Assembly (NCBI GenBank): GCA_024704765.1
Contig: JAKMXF010000058.1
Coordinates: 1 to 44,888 of the forward strand
Origin: Oopsacas minuta
Taxonomy: Eukaryota > Porifera > Hexactinellida > Lyssacinosida > Leucopsacidae
Direction of reading: 5' to 3'
DNA: 44,888 nt
Within the stretch, counting starts at the first letter, position 1. The number at the start of each line of letters is the position of its first letter. The translations under genes and the position numbers were made by a program. Shown here in pieces: positions 12,370 to 21,420 of the stretch. The notes below the pieces were generated by a model. It was not told the origin of the DNA. It did no database searches and worked only from the letters and a program-made list of their open reading frames with translations.

Positions 12370-13210
12370 CTGTGCCGGCCAAAAAGAATTGCTCAAAATG
12401 AATGTATACAGTATAGTAAATATCAAATTGTATACACTAACCAAATAGTTGAATTCTTGCGAAGACATACTCAGCCATATGTATTTTGGCAAGTAACACA
12501 CCAACACAGCTAATCCATTCAGTATAATTGCACAACTTACCGATTTTATTTTGTATTCTTTTTTCCAATTTATCCGTATTCATCGAATTTTCAATGCCTT
12601 CGAAACCCCGAATTTCCATTGAAAATCGAGCTAACCTGATACTACTTTCAGAAAGTGGCCATACTCAGAGGGAGGTAGCTAGAATGGTTGGGTGTAGCCA
12701 AGAAAGTGTAACCGAGATCATTAAGAAGCACAGGCTGACTGGCTCGGTAAGAGACTTCGCTATTTCGGGTAGGCTCGTGTCACAACCAAAAGGCAAGACA
12801 ATTTATTGTTCAGAAAATGCAAAAGGGATCGATTTAAGACTGCTACTCAGATCAAAGCTGAAGTGTTATCAGAATATTCGATAAAACTTTCCACTTCAAC
12901 AGTCCAGAGAAGGTTACGAGGGGCTGGACTGTTCGGACGAAAACCGCGACGAAAGCCCCACCTTACTACCAAGCACAAAAGAGACCGACTTTCCTTCGCA
13001 AGATCGCACAAGAATTGGAATCCTGAAGAATGGGCAAGAGTTGTGTTCAGTGACGAATCTAGGTTCCTTCTGTATACTAATGACGGGAGAGCCTACATCA
13101 GGAGGATGAAAGGGGAGGAGTTCTCAGAGAGGTGTCTTCAAAAAACTTGCAAATTTGGTGGAGGTGGCATCATGGTTTGGGGATGCTTTTTGCTGGAGTG
13201 GCGTAGGACT
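12370..13210 (+). mobile_element. Tc1-like element, 3' truncated
   Basis: The left end CTGTGCCGGCCAAAAAGA follows a TA at 12368-12369. It closely resembles the known Tc1 inverted terminus CAGTGCTGGCCAAAAAGA. A transposase relic begins at 12594. Similarity stops after the GGGGIMVWGCF motif, and neither the right half of the transposase nor a right terminus is present. Confidence 0.7.
12594..13200 (+). pseudogene. Tc1-family transposase, frameshifted and truncated
   Basis: ATG at 12594 opens MPSKPRISIENRANLILLSE, then a helix-turn-helix with QREVARMVGCSQ, typical of the paired-like DNA-binding region. Near 12771-12775 a one-base deletion disrupts the GRPRxTT linker; the frame shifts and continues as TTKRQDNLLFRKCKRDRF. 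The second half has STSTVQRRLRGAGLFGRKPR, the first catalytic Asp in VVFSDESRF, and GGGGIMVWGCF. The second Asp and the final Glu of the DD34E triad are missing because the copy is truncated. Non-functional. Confidence 0.8.
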
Positions 13211-13239
13211 CTTGTGAACGCAGTGCCTGTTATTTTCCA

Positions 13240-14261
13240 AGCAGGCCCATCATATTTGAATACAACTGGCCAAATAGCAAAGCGTTTAAATCTTGAATCT
13301 AAGGAAGAGGAAAACTTTGCTAAAGCTCTTCACGATAGCATTATACAAGATCAACAAGATTCATTACAGTTCGGTTTGAGGAATTTTGAGGATCTTAAAA
13401 TTAAGTTGCCAGAGTTACACCTTAACCAAGATTGGACGACCTGGTACTTCTCTAGTAATACCTTAGAGATCATACACCTGGAATTCGCCAATCAGTCTCC
13501 ACATATTCTATCTACTTTATCAATTCATTCAGATTTAACAGTTTCAGTTGTTGCCAACACCAAGTTCCTTTGAGTCTCAGTAGATTAACCGATATACGAC
13601 AAATTGAAATCTTAATTGGTGATATTCTAAACTACACTAATCCTGAATTATTTGAATCCAGTTTTGTTCTAGAAAATATTCTCTCAAATATATCTTGCGA
13701 TAAGTATGCTGAATTGTTACATGATCTAAATTCTATTGACCTCGACCTTCATGTTCTCAAATCAATTGTACTTATTGGTGGTTACGCTGTACACTCTTAT
13801 CTTAAAACTGTCACTTGCCATCTTTGTAGTCAGCACCTAACTGAGAACCAAGATATTGAGATTACAGACACTATTAAATATGACCTTATAAGGTATATTG
13901 ATTGTAGTTCTCTGAAATGACCTTCAGAAATAGTAATTGAATCAATTGTTGTATTATGGAAAATGTTTATCAAGATTGATGAGAATGAAACTCTTAGGAA
14001 ACACTTCTATTCCTCGCCATCAAGATGGGTATTAATTCAGCTGACTGAAAATATGTTGGTTGATAATTTTAGCCAGCATTGGAGAGATAATTGTAAGGGC
14101 TGTGGTATTTCTGGTTAGACTATCCGTAGGAAGATCCTTAGTGCATGTACTAATTGCATACTAGCTAATAAAGTTCGCAATGTCAACTCTGAAATCACAT
14201 CTAATAAGAATGATTGAAGAAATTTAGATCTAGTTAGAAGATATATTAGTTCCTGCGACTA
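13240..14261 (+). pseudogene. P-element/THAP9-like transposase, C-terminal remnant
   Basis: Coding-like sequence runs through two frames and several stops. It includes LIGGYAVHSYLKTVTCHLC, then YDLIRYIDCSSLK, a stop, PSEIVIESIVVLWKMF and CKGCGIS. The order GGY...C-x2-C...LI...GGL-like...PS resembles the C-terminal region of P-element/THAP9 transposases. In-frame stops occur at 13918 (TGA where the family usually has Trp before PS), near 14116 (TAG) and near 14206 (TGA). A frame change lies near 13570. The remnant runs right up to the left end of the Transib element, which suggests the Transib landed in or beside it. The upstream boundary with the truncated Tc1 is unclear. Family call is from memory of the pattern. 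Confidence 0.5.
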
Positions 14262-14266
14262 AATCA

Positions 14267-14293
14267 CACAGTGTGGCAATATGGGGAAATAGG
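14267..14293 (+). repeat. Transib left terminal inverted repeat
   Basis: Heptamer CACAGTG (14267-14273), a 7-nt interval, then ATGGGGAAATAGG (14281-14293). The first 13 bp are identical to the right end. Confidence 0.85.
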
Positions 14294-14939
14294 CATATTT
14301 TAAAAAACATATTTCAATGCATTTTTCGAATTCTCCATAGTTCAATTAGTACGAAAATATCATTGGCAGCATTAGAAGCAGTTAGGAATCCTAACTACGC
14401 ACAACTTTGTTATGTGTTTCTAATAATAGAAATATATATTTTCAAACCGCAAATTCCTATGCCCTAATGTATGTAATCATATTTGATGTAAATACTAAAT
14501 ATAAGAGTGAAAAACATCTTCTGATAATAAATCTATATTGTAACAACAATTTAATCATTGATAGGTTAGTCTAGATATTCATTTGTACTTTTTTCCGGGT
14601 GTCTAGTTTGGCCCTCCCAAAGTTATAATTTGGAATTTTTTCTCATTGATTGAAGTGTAGCATCTCTTGTTTGACAAAATTTGACAAAACGTTATTAATA
14701 TATAAGTGATGTTACTATATTTAGTCAACTATTTAATCACTTTCCAGGCTTGCCAAAAGCTGCCCAAAAATTTATCACGTCATTCATTGTCCGGACCGGA
14801 CAAAAATCCGAAAAATATATTTTTCATACGTTTTAAATTTTTTCAGTAAAATTCTATATTTTGCTGGTTATTAGTTATTCCAATACTCTACAATCATATA
14901 TCATAATGTTTCTATGTTAAAGTAGCCCTTTTGCGGATC
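14294..14939 (+). other. Transib 5' non-coding region
   Basis: AT-rich DNA between the left terminus and the transposase ATG. It probably holds the promoter or 5' UTR. An apparent small frame at 14273 is not supported. The transposase frame is closed by TAA at 14904-14906, so no in-frame extension exists beyond that without splicing. Confidence 0.45.
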
Positions 14940-17072
14940 ATGTCTGTACTAATCACCAACAATGAGGCATATAGTTTGTATATTTCGAATGGAAGAAGTG
15001 TTACAGTCTCTGTTAGGAAACTTATTGAGAACAACCATTTATCCGAAGAAGAAACTGCTACTCTTCATTTAAAATTTAAATCACTTCTAACATCCAGAGA
15101 GGCTTACCGCAGGAAGGATCTTGAAACATGGGATAATATGATTTTCCACTCTACTCATCTAACAATATCCAATCCAAGAAAGAGAATATCGCTTGATCCT
15201 GAATTTTCTTTAGTCACTGATTCTGAAAATCGAAACTTTTCAGAACAGATTGTAACTGAATCCCGGAAGCATATTCTCGAATGTCACATGAAGACTTCCA
15301 GATCGAGACTTGGTGTTTTTTTAGAGCATGTGGACTTTTTAGCAGAGAGAGAAAAGATTGAGCCTAAACAACTACTCGCTCTAGCTTTAGAATTAGTCTC
15401 AAATAAATCCTATGACCGTGATACTTCAGACATGTGCAGAGAAATAATTGATAAGGGATCTTTTAGCGGTGTATTGAACAAAGTACAAATCTCTAAATGT
15501 GCTTATATATTGGACAGATTAGAAATTGGGGCGAGTAAATACACGAATCTGAAAAGAATTCTCAAAGGTGATGTTAAGCTTCCTTCCTATAAACTTGTCT
15601 CGCAATATCGTAGGGAAATAAGCCTAATAAATGAAATGGAAATAGTCAGAGACCCCGAAGCATTGTCAATTGGGACTTGCGTCTCTTATCATTCCATCCT
15701 TAGTCTGACCATTCAACGCTTGCTTTCAACATTAGACCCAGTTCCTGATTCACACTACCCACTCAAAATTAAGATATCTGATGGATTGGATGGCTCCGGT
15801 TGTCATCAAACCTATAACCAACAAAGCAACAATTCTGCATTAAGCACAAAAACTTTCATTTTGTTCGGATTCAAAGTAATATCAATTACAGACACACTTG
15901 GAAATGACGTGTTCTATAACAGCTCACCCAACTCTCCGTTCTGCTTTAGGCCAGTAGCACTGATAGCTCTGAAAGAAGATTATTCTAGTGTAAAGCTTAT
16001 CATGAATACAATAGTCAATCCTCAAACAGACCATATCATACAGGATGGGTTATCTCTTATTGGAGGCCATGCACAGGTCGAGATAGTCCGTTCCCTTTTT
16101 GATACCAAGATGGCAGGATTGCTGGATGGAGCTGGTGGGGCTTCTTGTCATCTGTGTACTGCAACGGATAGCCAAATTAAAAGTTTAGAATGGGCCCATT
16201 CTGGTTTCCCTATTAACAGACTAATTAGCGACGCTCGGCAACTTTTTGAAGAGGTTGATGAAGAAGATTACTTGAAACTCCCATCAAATCAACGTGTTGG
16301 TATTACGCATCAACCAACTTCTAACATCGATATTATAGCTGCATCTCCTTTGCATGCTTACCTTTGTGTATTCAGGTGGTTCATGCTGTTGATATACCAT
16401 CTTGATGCAGGACACAAGGTATGGGCGCCATCAAACTCGAAAGTAAATTTTTCCATGAAACGGGTTCGAGCTATACTCCAGGAAAGATGTAATTTCAGTG
16501 TCGATATCCCTTCAAGCCAGGGCGGCACTTCAACCACTGGTAACATTGCGCGAGACTGCTTTTTAAATAAGAGAGACTTTTTGACGTGGGCCACTTCTTC
16601 CATTAATCCTTCAGATAAAATATCATTAGAGAAGATCCAGACAAATCTATCTGTTTTGTTAAGACTCCTCAACAGTGGTGACTTGATTAACTGTGACAAA
16701 ATGCAAGAATTGTGCAAAGAAACGTACGAATTTATTCTAATTGAGTACCCATGGGCAAGCATCACTCCATCTTTGCACAAGTTACTTGCCCATTCGTTTC
16801 AGTTAATAGGTGCTTATAATAATGGTAAGGGATTACAGAATCTCTCTGAGGAATGTTTAGAATCCTGCAATAAATTTGTAAGGCGGTATCGGGAGAATCT
16901 TGCAAGAAAAACTTCTTTCACTGATAATGTTAGAGATATTTTAGTCAGGTTGTTATGTTGTAGTGACCCCATCTTAGTACAGAATCGTTTGATGCACGCA
17001 AAGAAGAAAAGAGACGTTGCAAATGGCCTCCAAGAGATATTATATAATAGTATACTATCAGATGATTTATGA
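14940..17072 (+). CDS. Transib transposase (RAG1-core-like DDE recombinase)
   Basis: A 710-codon uninterrupted frame from ATG 14940. A TTG nine bases upstream is in frame, but ATG is the normal start. Family landmarks in order: first catalytic Asp at about residue 281 in ISDGLDGSG...TYNQ; RFCRP-like block SPFCFRPVALI near 332; second Asp at about 388 in SLFDTKMAGLLDG; zinc-binding CHLC at 403-406; SPLHAYLCVFRWF near 470; DIPSSQGGTSTTGNIARD near 522; YPWASITPSLHKLLAH with two His near 613 and 618; and the catalytic Glu at about 641 in LSEECLESCNK, then RRYRENLARK. The wording matches Transib more than vertebrate RAG1. Length is in the Transib range. No stop or frameshift, all DDE and zinc ligands present, so the enzyme may be active. 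It would cut at the element ends and insert with a 5-bp duplication. No RING-type N-terminus and no RAG2-like neighbour was found. Confidence 0.88.
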   Translation: MSVLITNNEAYSLYISNGRSVTVSVRKLIENNHLSEEETATLHLKFKSLLTSREAYRRKDLETWDNMIFHSTHLTISNPRKRISLDPEFSLVTDSENRNFSEQIVTESRKHILECHMKTSRSRLGVFLEHVDFLAEREKIEPKQLLALALELVSNKSYDRDTSDMCREIIDKGSFSGVLNKVQISKCAYILDRLEIGASKYTNLKRILKGDVKLPSYKLVSQYRREISLINEMEIVRDPEALSIGTCVSYHSILSLTIQRLLSTLDPVPDSHYPLKIKISDGLDGSGCHQTYNQQSNNSALSTKTFILFGFKVISITDTLGNDVFYNSSPNSPFCFRPVALIALKEDYSSVKLIMNTIVNPQTDHIIQDGLSLIGGHAQVEIVRSLFDTKMAGLLDGAGGASCHLCTATDSQIKSLEWAHSGFPINRLISDARQLFEEVDEEDYLKLPSNQRVGITHQPTSNIDIIAASPLHAYLCVFRWFMLLIYHLDAGHKVWAPSNSKVNFSMKRVRAILQERCNFSVDIPSSQGGTSTTGNIARDCFLNKRDFLTWATSSINPSDKISLEKIQTNLSVLLRLLNSGDLINCDKMQELCKETYEFILIEYPWASITPSLHKLLAHSFQLIGAYNNGKGLQNLSEECLESCNKFVRRYRENLARKTSFTDNVRDILVRLLCCSDPILVQNRLMHAKKKRDVANGLQEILYNSILSDDL

Positions 17073-17342
17073 TAATAAGTATATCCAATAGTCATACATA
17101 ATTAAGGGTCTTTAAATTGTACGTTATCAAATAGCAGAATAGAGACCATGACATGCATGTATTATCAACTTTCATAATATCCTCACTAATGAACCACAAG
17201 TGTTAAAAATTAGAAAATGTCAGTAATTACGTCATAACTAGGTTTATAGTCGTGCTACTAAATAATCATTGGTATTTTTGAAATCTACAGTGTCGATTTA
17301 GTATATGTAAGTATAATTGTGGCGATAATACAGATTCATTTA

Positions 17343-17378
17343 CCTATTTCCCCATTATGGCCATTTTGCCACACTGTG
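17343..17378 (-). repeat. Transib right terminal inverted repeat
   Basis: Read on the minus strand: heptamer CACAGTG (17378-17372), a 16-nt interval, then ATGGGGAAATAGG (17355-17343). The interval is 9 bp longer than on the left. Confidence 0.85.
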
Positions 17379-17492
17379 AATTGTTTACTTCATACACCTA
17401 AAACAACAAATATTCACAATACATAGTTGACATAGTTGAAAACTACATATCTGTTGAGAGTATAATTCGAGATTTCAACTATTTGTTTACTA

Positions 17493-17932
17493 CAGCCGAC
17501 TCCGGTTAATCGGACCATTTTCTCCTGGACGCAATCTAATCCAGGATTAATATTTAACATTTATCGGTTAATCGGACCATTATTTTTTTTGAAGTCAATA
17601 TATTCATCAAAAAAATTTGATTAAGTTTGTATATAATTTAGGTTATATTATTATTTTATGGCCCAAAGAACTGATTTGACACTTGCACAAAAGATTAAAT
17701 TACTAGACGAAGTTGCATTACAGCCTCCAGGTATAAGTCAGCGGCAACGTGCTGAATTATTATCTATACCAAGGACTTAAGCAACAATCAATTACTTCTT
17801 TTTTCAATTAGCAATAGGATTACCATTGACTAGAAATATTTATCTAGCAATAAATTATTGATAATAAGATTTTTCGGTTAATCGGACCACTTTACACATG
17901 ACAAAAGTGGTCCGATTAACCGGAGTCGACTG
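17493..17932 (+). mobile_element. pogo/Tigger-like element with internal deletion
   Basis: A 440-bp element flanked by TA on both sides (17491-17492 and 17933-17934). Termini are CAGCCGACTCCGGTTAATCG on the left and CAGTCGACTCCGGTTAATCG on the right (complement), with one mismatch. Subterminal copies of CGGTTAATCGGACCA lie at 17565-17580 and 17875-17890. The right subterminal copy forms a 19-bp hairpin with the right terminus. A related sequence at 34290-34320 appears to be an empty site. Confidence 0.85.
17658..17780 (+). pseudogene. pogo/Tigger transposase N-terminus, 40 codons left
   Basis: ATG at 17658 opens MAQRTDLTLAQKIKLLDEVA, then GISQRQRAELLSIPRT and a stop TAA at 17778. This is the first CENP-B/Pipsqueak-type helix-turn-helix of pogo and Tigger transposases. 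The rest of the DNA-binding region and the whole DDE core are deleted, so the element is non-autonomous and would need a transposase from elsewhere. Confidence 0.75.
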
Positions 17933-17934
17933 TA

Positions 17935-18240
17935 TATATTCATAAAAACAACAATAAATTTACATATCAGATACTTGAAAATGGGAAATTCGGGCACAGC
18001 GTACTGTGTTAACCTGTTTAGGGAAATCTTTTATTTATATTTTGAAATTTGGCGAATTTGTTTACTATATTTGTTTACTATATTGTTTACTATATTTGTT
18101 TACTATATTGTTTATTATAAAAACAAGTAAATTTACTTTGACAAATTCAAAAGTGTGAGAATGTGATTCTGTAAATTCGATATAATCCAAACAGACAGAC
18201 AACAATTGGGATTTTAAAATATAGATTATATCTTAGCCAA
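17935..18240. repeat. dispersed repeat, related to 34290-34460
   Basis: The stretch TATTCATAAAAACAACAATA and the following sequence match 34311-34380. Both copies then lead into a motif with CAGACAGACAACA or GACAACGGACAAA. The copy here contains the tandem array and the pogo-like insertion at its left edge. Confidence 0.6.
18059..18117. repeat. short tandem array, TTTACTATATTG units
   Basis: About five copies of a 12-14 bp unit (GTTTACTATATT with one or two bases of length variation). Confidence 0.85.
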
Positions 18241-18669
18241 TTTTTCAGTTAACTTGAAATTTATTGGGTAGCTTAATCTTGGTTGGGCTTTTCTCTCATT
18301 CAATAATTAGTGTCGATCATATCTCAATATGGCACAATGACACACAAATTCTGTATTCCCTTATCAAGATTTTGTATCACAAATTTTGTAATATATCATT
18401 GTATCTTTCTATACAATAATAATACATTTTCAATGTCTTGCATTAGAGAATACGGGCGATCAAGAAGTATACTATGTATACTGTATTCTGTCTACGCTAA
18501 TAACATCGTAGAACGAAGTAGAAAGTCTGTATTTAAGAAGTCCGTGACATTCATGAGGTAAAATTCTCGGAATATTACCATATGGAATAACAATGATCAG
18601 TAGTTGACAGCTGGGATCAATTTCAGGATTGATCTGACAGGATACCGGATATATTATCGAAAGGAGTTA

Positions 18670-18895
18670 TTTCGGCGAACACACTCTAGTGGCAAAATCT
18701 CATGAGTCCTAATAAACATACCTGCACTATCTGAATGAGGCAACTAACCATTTTTGAGACATTATGCCACCTGTATACAAATTCTGAAATCAAACATTCT
18801 ATACACCCACATGTGTATACATCTCCTGCTACTATAGTATTATACAATCTTAGCTCATTTCAGGTATACTAACTCTTTCTATCAATTTAGCAACT
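18670..18895 (+). promoter_or_regulatory. class II NHL upstream block with 3' splice signal
   Basis: Conserved with 26530-26740 (+), 33734-33900 (-) and 43639-43740 (-). The last 30 bases contain TACTAAC (18867-18873), a perfect branch-point consensus, then a pyrimidine-rich tract and TTTAG (18886-18890), five bases before the ATG. This suggests an upstream exon, non-coding or coding, joined just before the start codon. The promoter itself cannot be located by eye. Confidence 0.55.
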
Positions 18896-19747
18896 ATGGC
18901 CGCAGCTATTACTATTGAAACAGAGAAAGTGAAAACTGGAATTGATTACACTAGGAAGATACAACCTCTAGTGAGTATTGGTAAGAGAGAAAATGGACTT
19001 ACTGAACTCCAATGGCCAGAAAGTGTCACAGTAGATGACAAAACTGGAGATATATATATCGTGGATTGTTTTAATGACTGTGTAAAAGTATTTGACAGCA
19101 CTGCTAAGTATATGTTCAAATTTGGTGACATAGGAGGTGAAGGAAAGATGTCCTATCCAAGAAGCTTAGTTATTTATAAGAGTAGGATTCTAATTACTCA
19201 TGAACACGGTATACTGAAGTATAATCTTGATGGTGAATTTATTTCTAGAATTGGCAAACAGGGAAAAGGAAAATTAGAATTCGACTATCCTGGTGGTTTA
19301 GCAATCAATGAATCTAATGATGACATTTACATTTGTGATTCTATTAACAATCGAGTTCAAATACTCTCACAAGATTTCCAATTCAAATCACAATTTGATT
19401 CATTCACATTCCCTCATGATGTTAAACTATCTAAAGAATACGTTTATGTGTTAGATGGATCTAATCCTTGTATCCATCTATTCAATCATAACCACATACT
19501 CCTGAAGAGTGTAATTTCGCTAGAACAAGGAAATCAAATCATTAATCCCAAATCATTCTTTATTGACAATTCTAACAACATTCTAATTGCTGATCAGGAT
19601 TCTAATTCTATTTTTATCTTCAATCCTGAATTCCAATCAATTCATAATATTCCAGTCTCTGAGGATCCAACAGCAGTAACAGTAGACAATCATGATAGAG
19701 TTATTTTGGTGTGTACTCGTGCTGTGAACTGTCTACAGATATTTTGA
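18896..19747 (+). CDS. NHL-repeat beta-propeller protein, class II (paralog 3)
   Basis: A 283-codon intronless frame, ATG at 18896. The N-terminus MAAAITIETEKVKTGIDY replaces the longer class I tail. Six NHL blades follow. Copy-specific variable residues are QW-P-ES in blade 1, DC-F-N-D, ITH-E-H-G, ICD-SI, D-G-SN, NP-K and VC-TR-A. The fifth blade has ADQDSNSIFIFN, unlike the ADYSSNS of most copies. Blade 2 shares GDIGGEGKMSYP and VIYKSRILITH with the paralog at 32882. Soluble, no signal peptide. It lies about 1 kb downstream of the pogo-like element and 1.1 kb upstream of a broken class I copy. Confidence 0.88.
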   Translation: MAAAITIETEKVKTGIDYTRKIQPLVSIGKRENGLTELQWPESVTVDDKTGDIYIVDCFNDCVKVFDSTAKYMFKFGDIGGEGKMSYPRSLVIYKSRILITHEHGILKYNLDGEFISRIGKQGKGKLEFDYPGGLAINESNDDIYICDSINNRVQILSQDFQFKSQFDSFTFPHDVKLSKEYVYVLDGSNPCIHLFNHNHILLKSVISLEQGNQIINPKSFFIDNSNNILIADQDSNSIFIFNPEFQSIHNIPVSEDPTAVTVDNHDRVILVCTRAVNCLQIF

Positions 19748-20024
19748 TTTACAACTCTTCCTATTTGGTTTATTTCCATATTTCATTTTATTGTATTCCC
19801 TTTCTTGTCATAGCGTCTTCACGTATATCTTTGCATTATAGTTATTCTTGATTAGTTTACTATTTCCTGTTTTGTAGCTTGTGTATTGTTTATTCTTTTA
19901 CTTGTTCACCAAGAATTCTCAAAAATATTTTCTATATCCCACTTTCGTAATATCGAAAGGATATTTAACGTATCTAATATCAGGAAATTTCCACAATTTC
20001 TTATCGTATAGGAGATTTTAACAC
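19748..20024. other. 3' flank of NHL gene, no gene seen
   Basis: T-rich downstream DNA, similar in its first part to that after the other family members. Confidence 0.4.
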
Positions 20025-20087
20025 AAGTTTGTATCAGATAAGTTTCGGCAAAACCGATATTTGCCGAAAATTATCTGATACAAAACT
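20025..20087. repeat. imperfect 28-bp inverted repeat
   Basis: Arms 20025-20052 and 20060-20087 (AGTTTGTATCAGATAAGTTT... against ...AATTATCTGATACAAAACT) with a 7-nt loop. Shares a TCTGATACAAAACTTAT motif with sequences near 11425 and 12338. Confidence 0.75.
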
Positions 20088-20089
20088 TA

Positions 20090-20850
20090 TAATAACAGAA
20101 TATGTACAAGAGAAGACAGTAGTATCACATTACTATATGTATATCAGTAATTATATAACTTGATGATATTCTGATTTTATATATTTCTGTTACTTTTATT
20201 CTATTTTATTCTACTAAAGATATTTCTAAATATTTATTGTCTTAATTCAAGCTTTTAGGTGAGTAGTTTCATTATACTAACTGTTGCTGTTCAATTTTCA
20301 CCCAAAGTGTTCGCAAGGAAGAACAGTTTGTTATTCGCGATGACTTAATTTTTCTACTATCAGTTAACGACTCATGTAATACTAATACGTAATTTCCAAT
20401 CTATTTATCTAATCATGGCCTATTATAATCCTCAACAACCCTAATTGTGCTATATTACATACTTCGAAGGCCTTTCAATTGACAAGTTTCAAAGCAATGT
20501 ACTCCTAGAGCCTATAGTATTGTTTTATTCCATTTCGCTAATCATAACGATATATTTTCAATTGGGACTGTGCTGTTCGGATTAGCGAGGTTATAATGCA
20601 CTGACCTTCCCAAAGGATGACATCTAGTCACACTGCTAGCACCCCATGTAACAAGTTCACTGTGAATTATGACAAACCCAAATGAGAAACGTTTAACCAG
20701 TTACAAGAACCTGTGAAATATTCGTACTTTACATTTAACTGTTATACCATTTTCATCGACTATTATAATTTTGTCGTATATGTCCATGAGCTACATGTAT
20801 GTCTACTGACTATTTGTATTAATTCATACTCATATGAATATTTAGCGATA
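20090..20850 (+). repeat. class I upstream cassette, shortened copy
   Basis: Matches 7500-7700 and 9580-10010, with the middle of the full cassette missing. Ends in TTTAG four bases before GATAATGG, as in the functional class I copies. Confidence 0.7.
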
Positions 20851-21420
20851 ATGGCCACATCTAATCCTATTGGACTAGAACCTGTTGAGGATAACTTTGA
20901 GAGAGTAAGAACTGAAATTGATTACAAGAGTAAGATATAACCTCTAGTGAGTAGAATTCAACAATCCCTGTGGTTTAGCAATCAAAGAATCTAATGATGA
21001 TGTTTATACTTGTGATTATCATAATAATCGAGTTCAAATACTCTCACAAGATTTCTAATCCAAATCACAATTTGGTTCATTCACACGCCCTCTTGATGTT
21101 AAACTATCTAAAGAATACATTTATGTGTTAGATGAATCTAATCCTTGTATCCATCTATTCAATCATAACCACATACTCCTGAAGAGTGTAATTTCACGAG
21201 GACGAGGAATTCAAGTAATCCTGACTCATTCTTTATTGACAATTCTAACAACATTCTAATTGCTGATCATGATTATAATTTTATTTTTATCTTCAATCCT
21301 GAATTCCAATCAATTCACAAGATTCCAGTCTCTGAGCATCCAACATCAGTAACAGTAGACAATCATGATAGAGTTATAGTAGTGTGTGAGCATACCGTGA
21401 ACTGTCTACAGATATTTTGA
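20851..21420 (+). pseudogene. NHL-repeat gene, class I, broken copy
   Basis: ATG at 20851 opens MATSNPIGLEPVEDNFERVR. The codon before PLVS is TAA (20938-20940) where functional copies have CAA. About 300 bp covering blades 1-2 is then deleted: sequence jumps from GTGAGTA to GAATTCAAC. A second stop occurs in TTCTAATCC (ILSQDF-stop), and a small deletion near 21213-21225 shifts the frame. The last third is nearly identical to the intact gene at 40313 (both have VVCEHTVNCLQIF), pointing to a recent shared origin or conversion. Variable positions here are ICD-YH and D-E-SN. Confidence 0.85.

Larger units (their letters stand above)
14267..17378 (+). mobile_element. Transib DNA transposon, apparently complete
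   Basis: An element of about 3.1 kb with inverted ends. The left end reads CACAGTGTGGCAA from 14267. The right end, on the other strand, reads CACAGTGTGGCAA from 17378. A second conserved block ATGGGGAAATAGG follows inside both ends. CACAGTG equals the consensus RSS heptamer and fits the CACWRTG start of Transib termini. The 5-bp flanks are AATCA (left) and AATTG (right), only 3 of 5 identical, so a clean target duplication is not proven. One long transposase frame lies inside. Confidence 0.85.

Noticed and set aside
12806-13573. 255-codon ORF that looks like one protein
   Set aside because: It is a decay fusion: the first part is Tc1 transposase and the second part is P-element-like remnant. 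Its start is not ATG and sits after a frameshift.
14267-14310. A complete RSS (heptamer plus nonamer) at the Transib left end
   Set aside because: The only A-rich candidate, AAAAAACAT, lies 28 bp from the heptamer, not 12 or 23, and the right end has none. Only the heptamer is claimed.
16358-16780. 140-codon ORF on the minus strand
   Set aside because: Antisense shadow of the Transib transposase.
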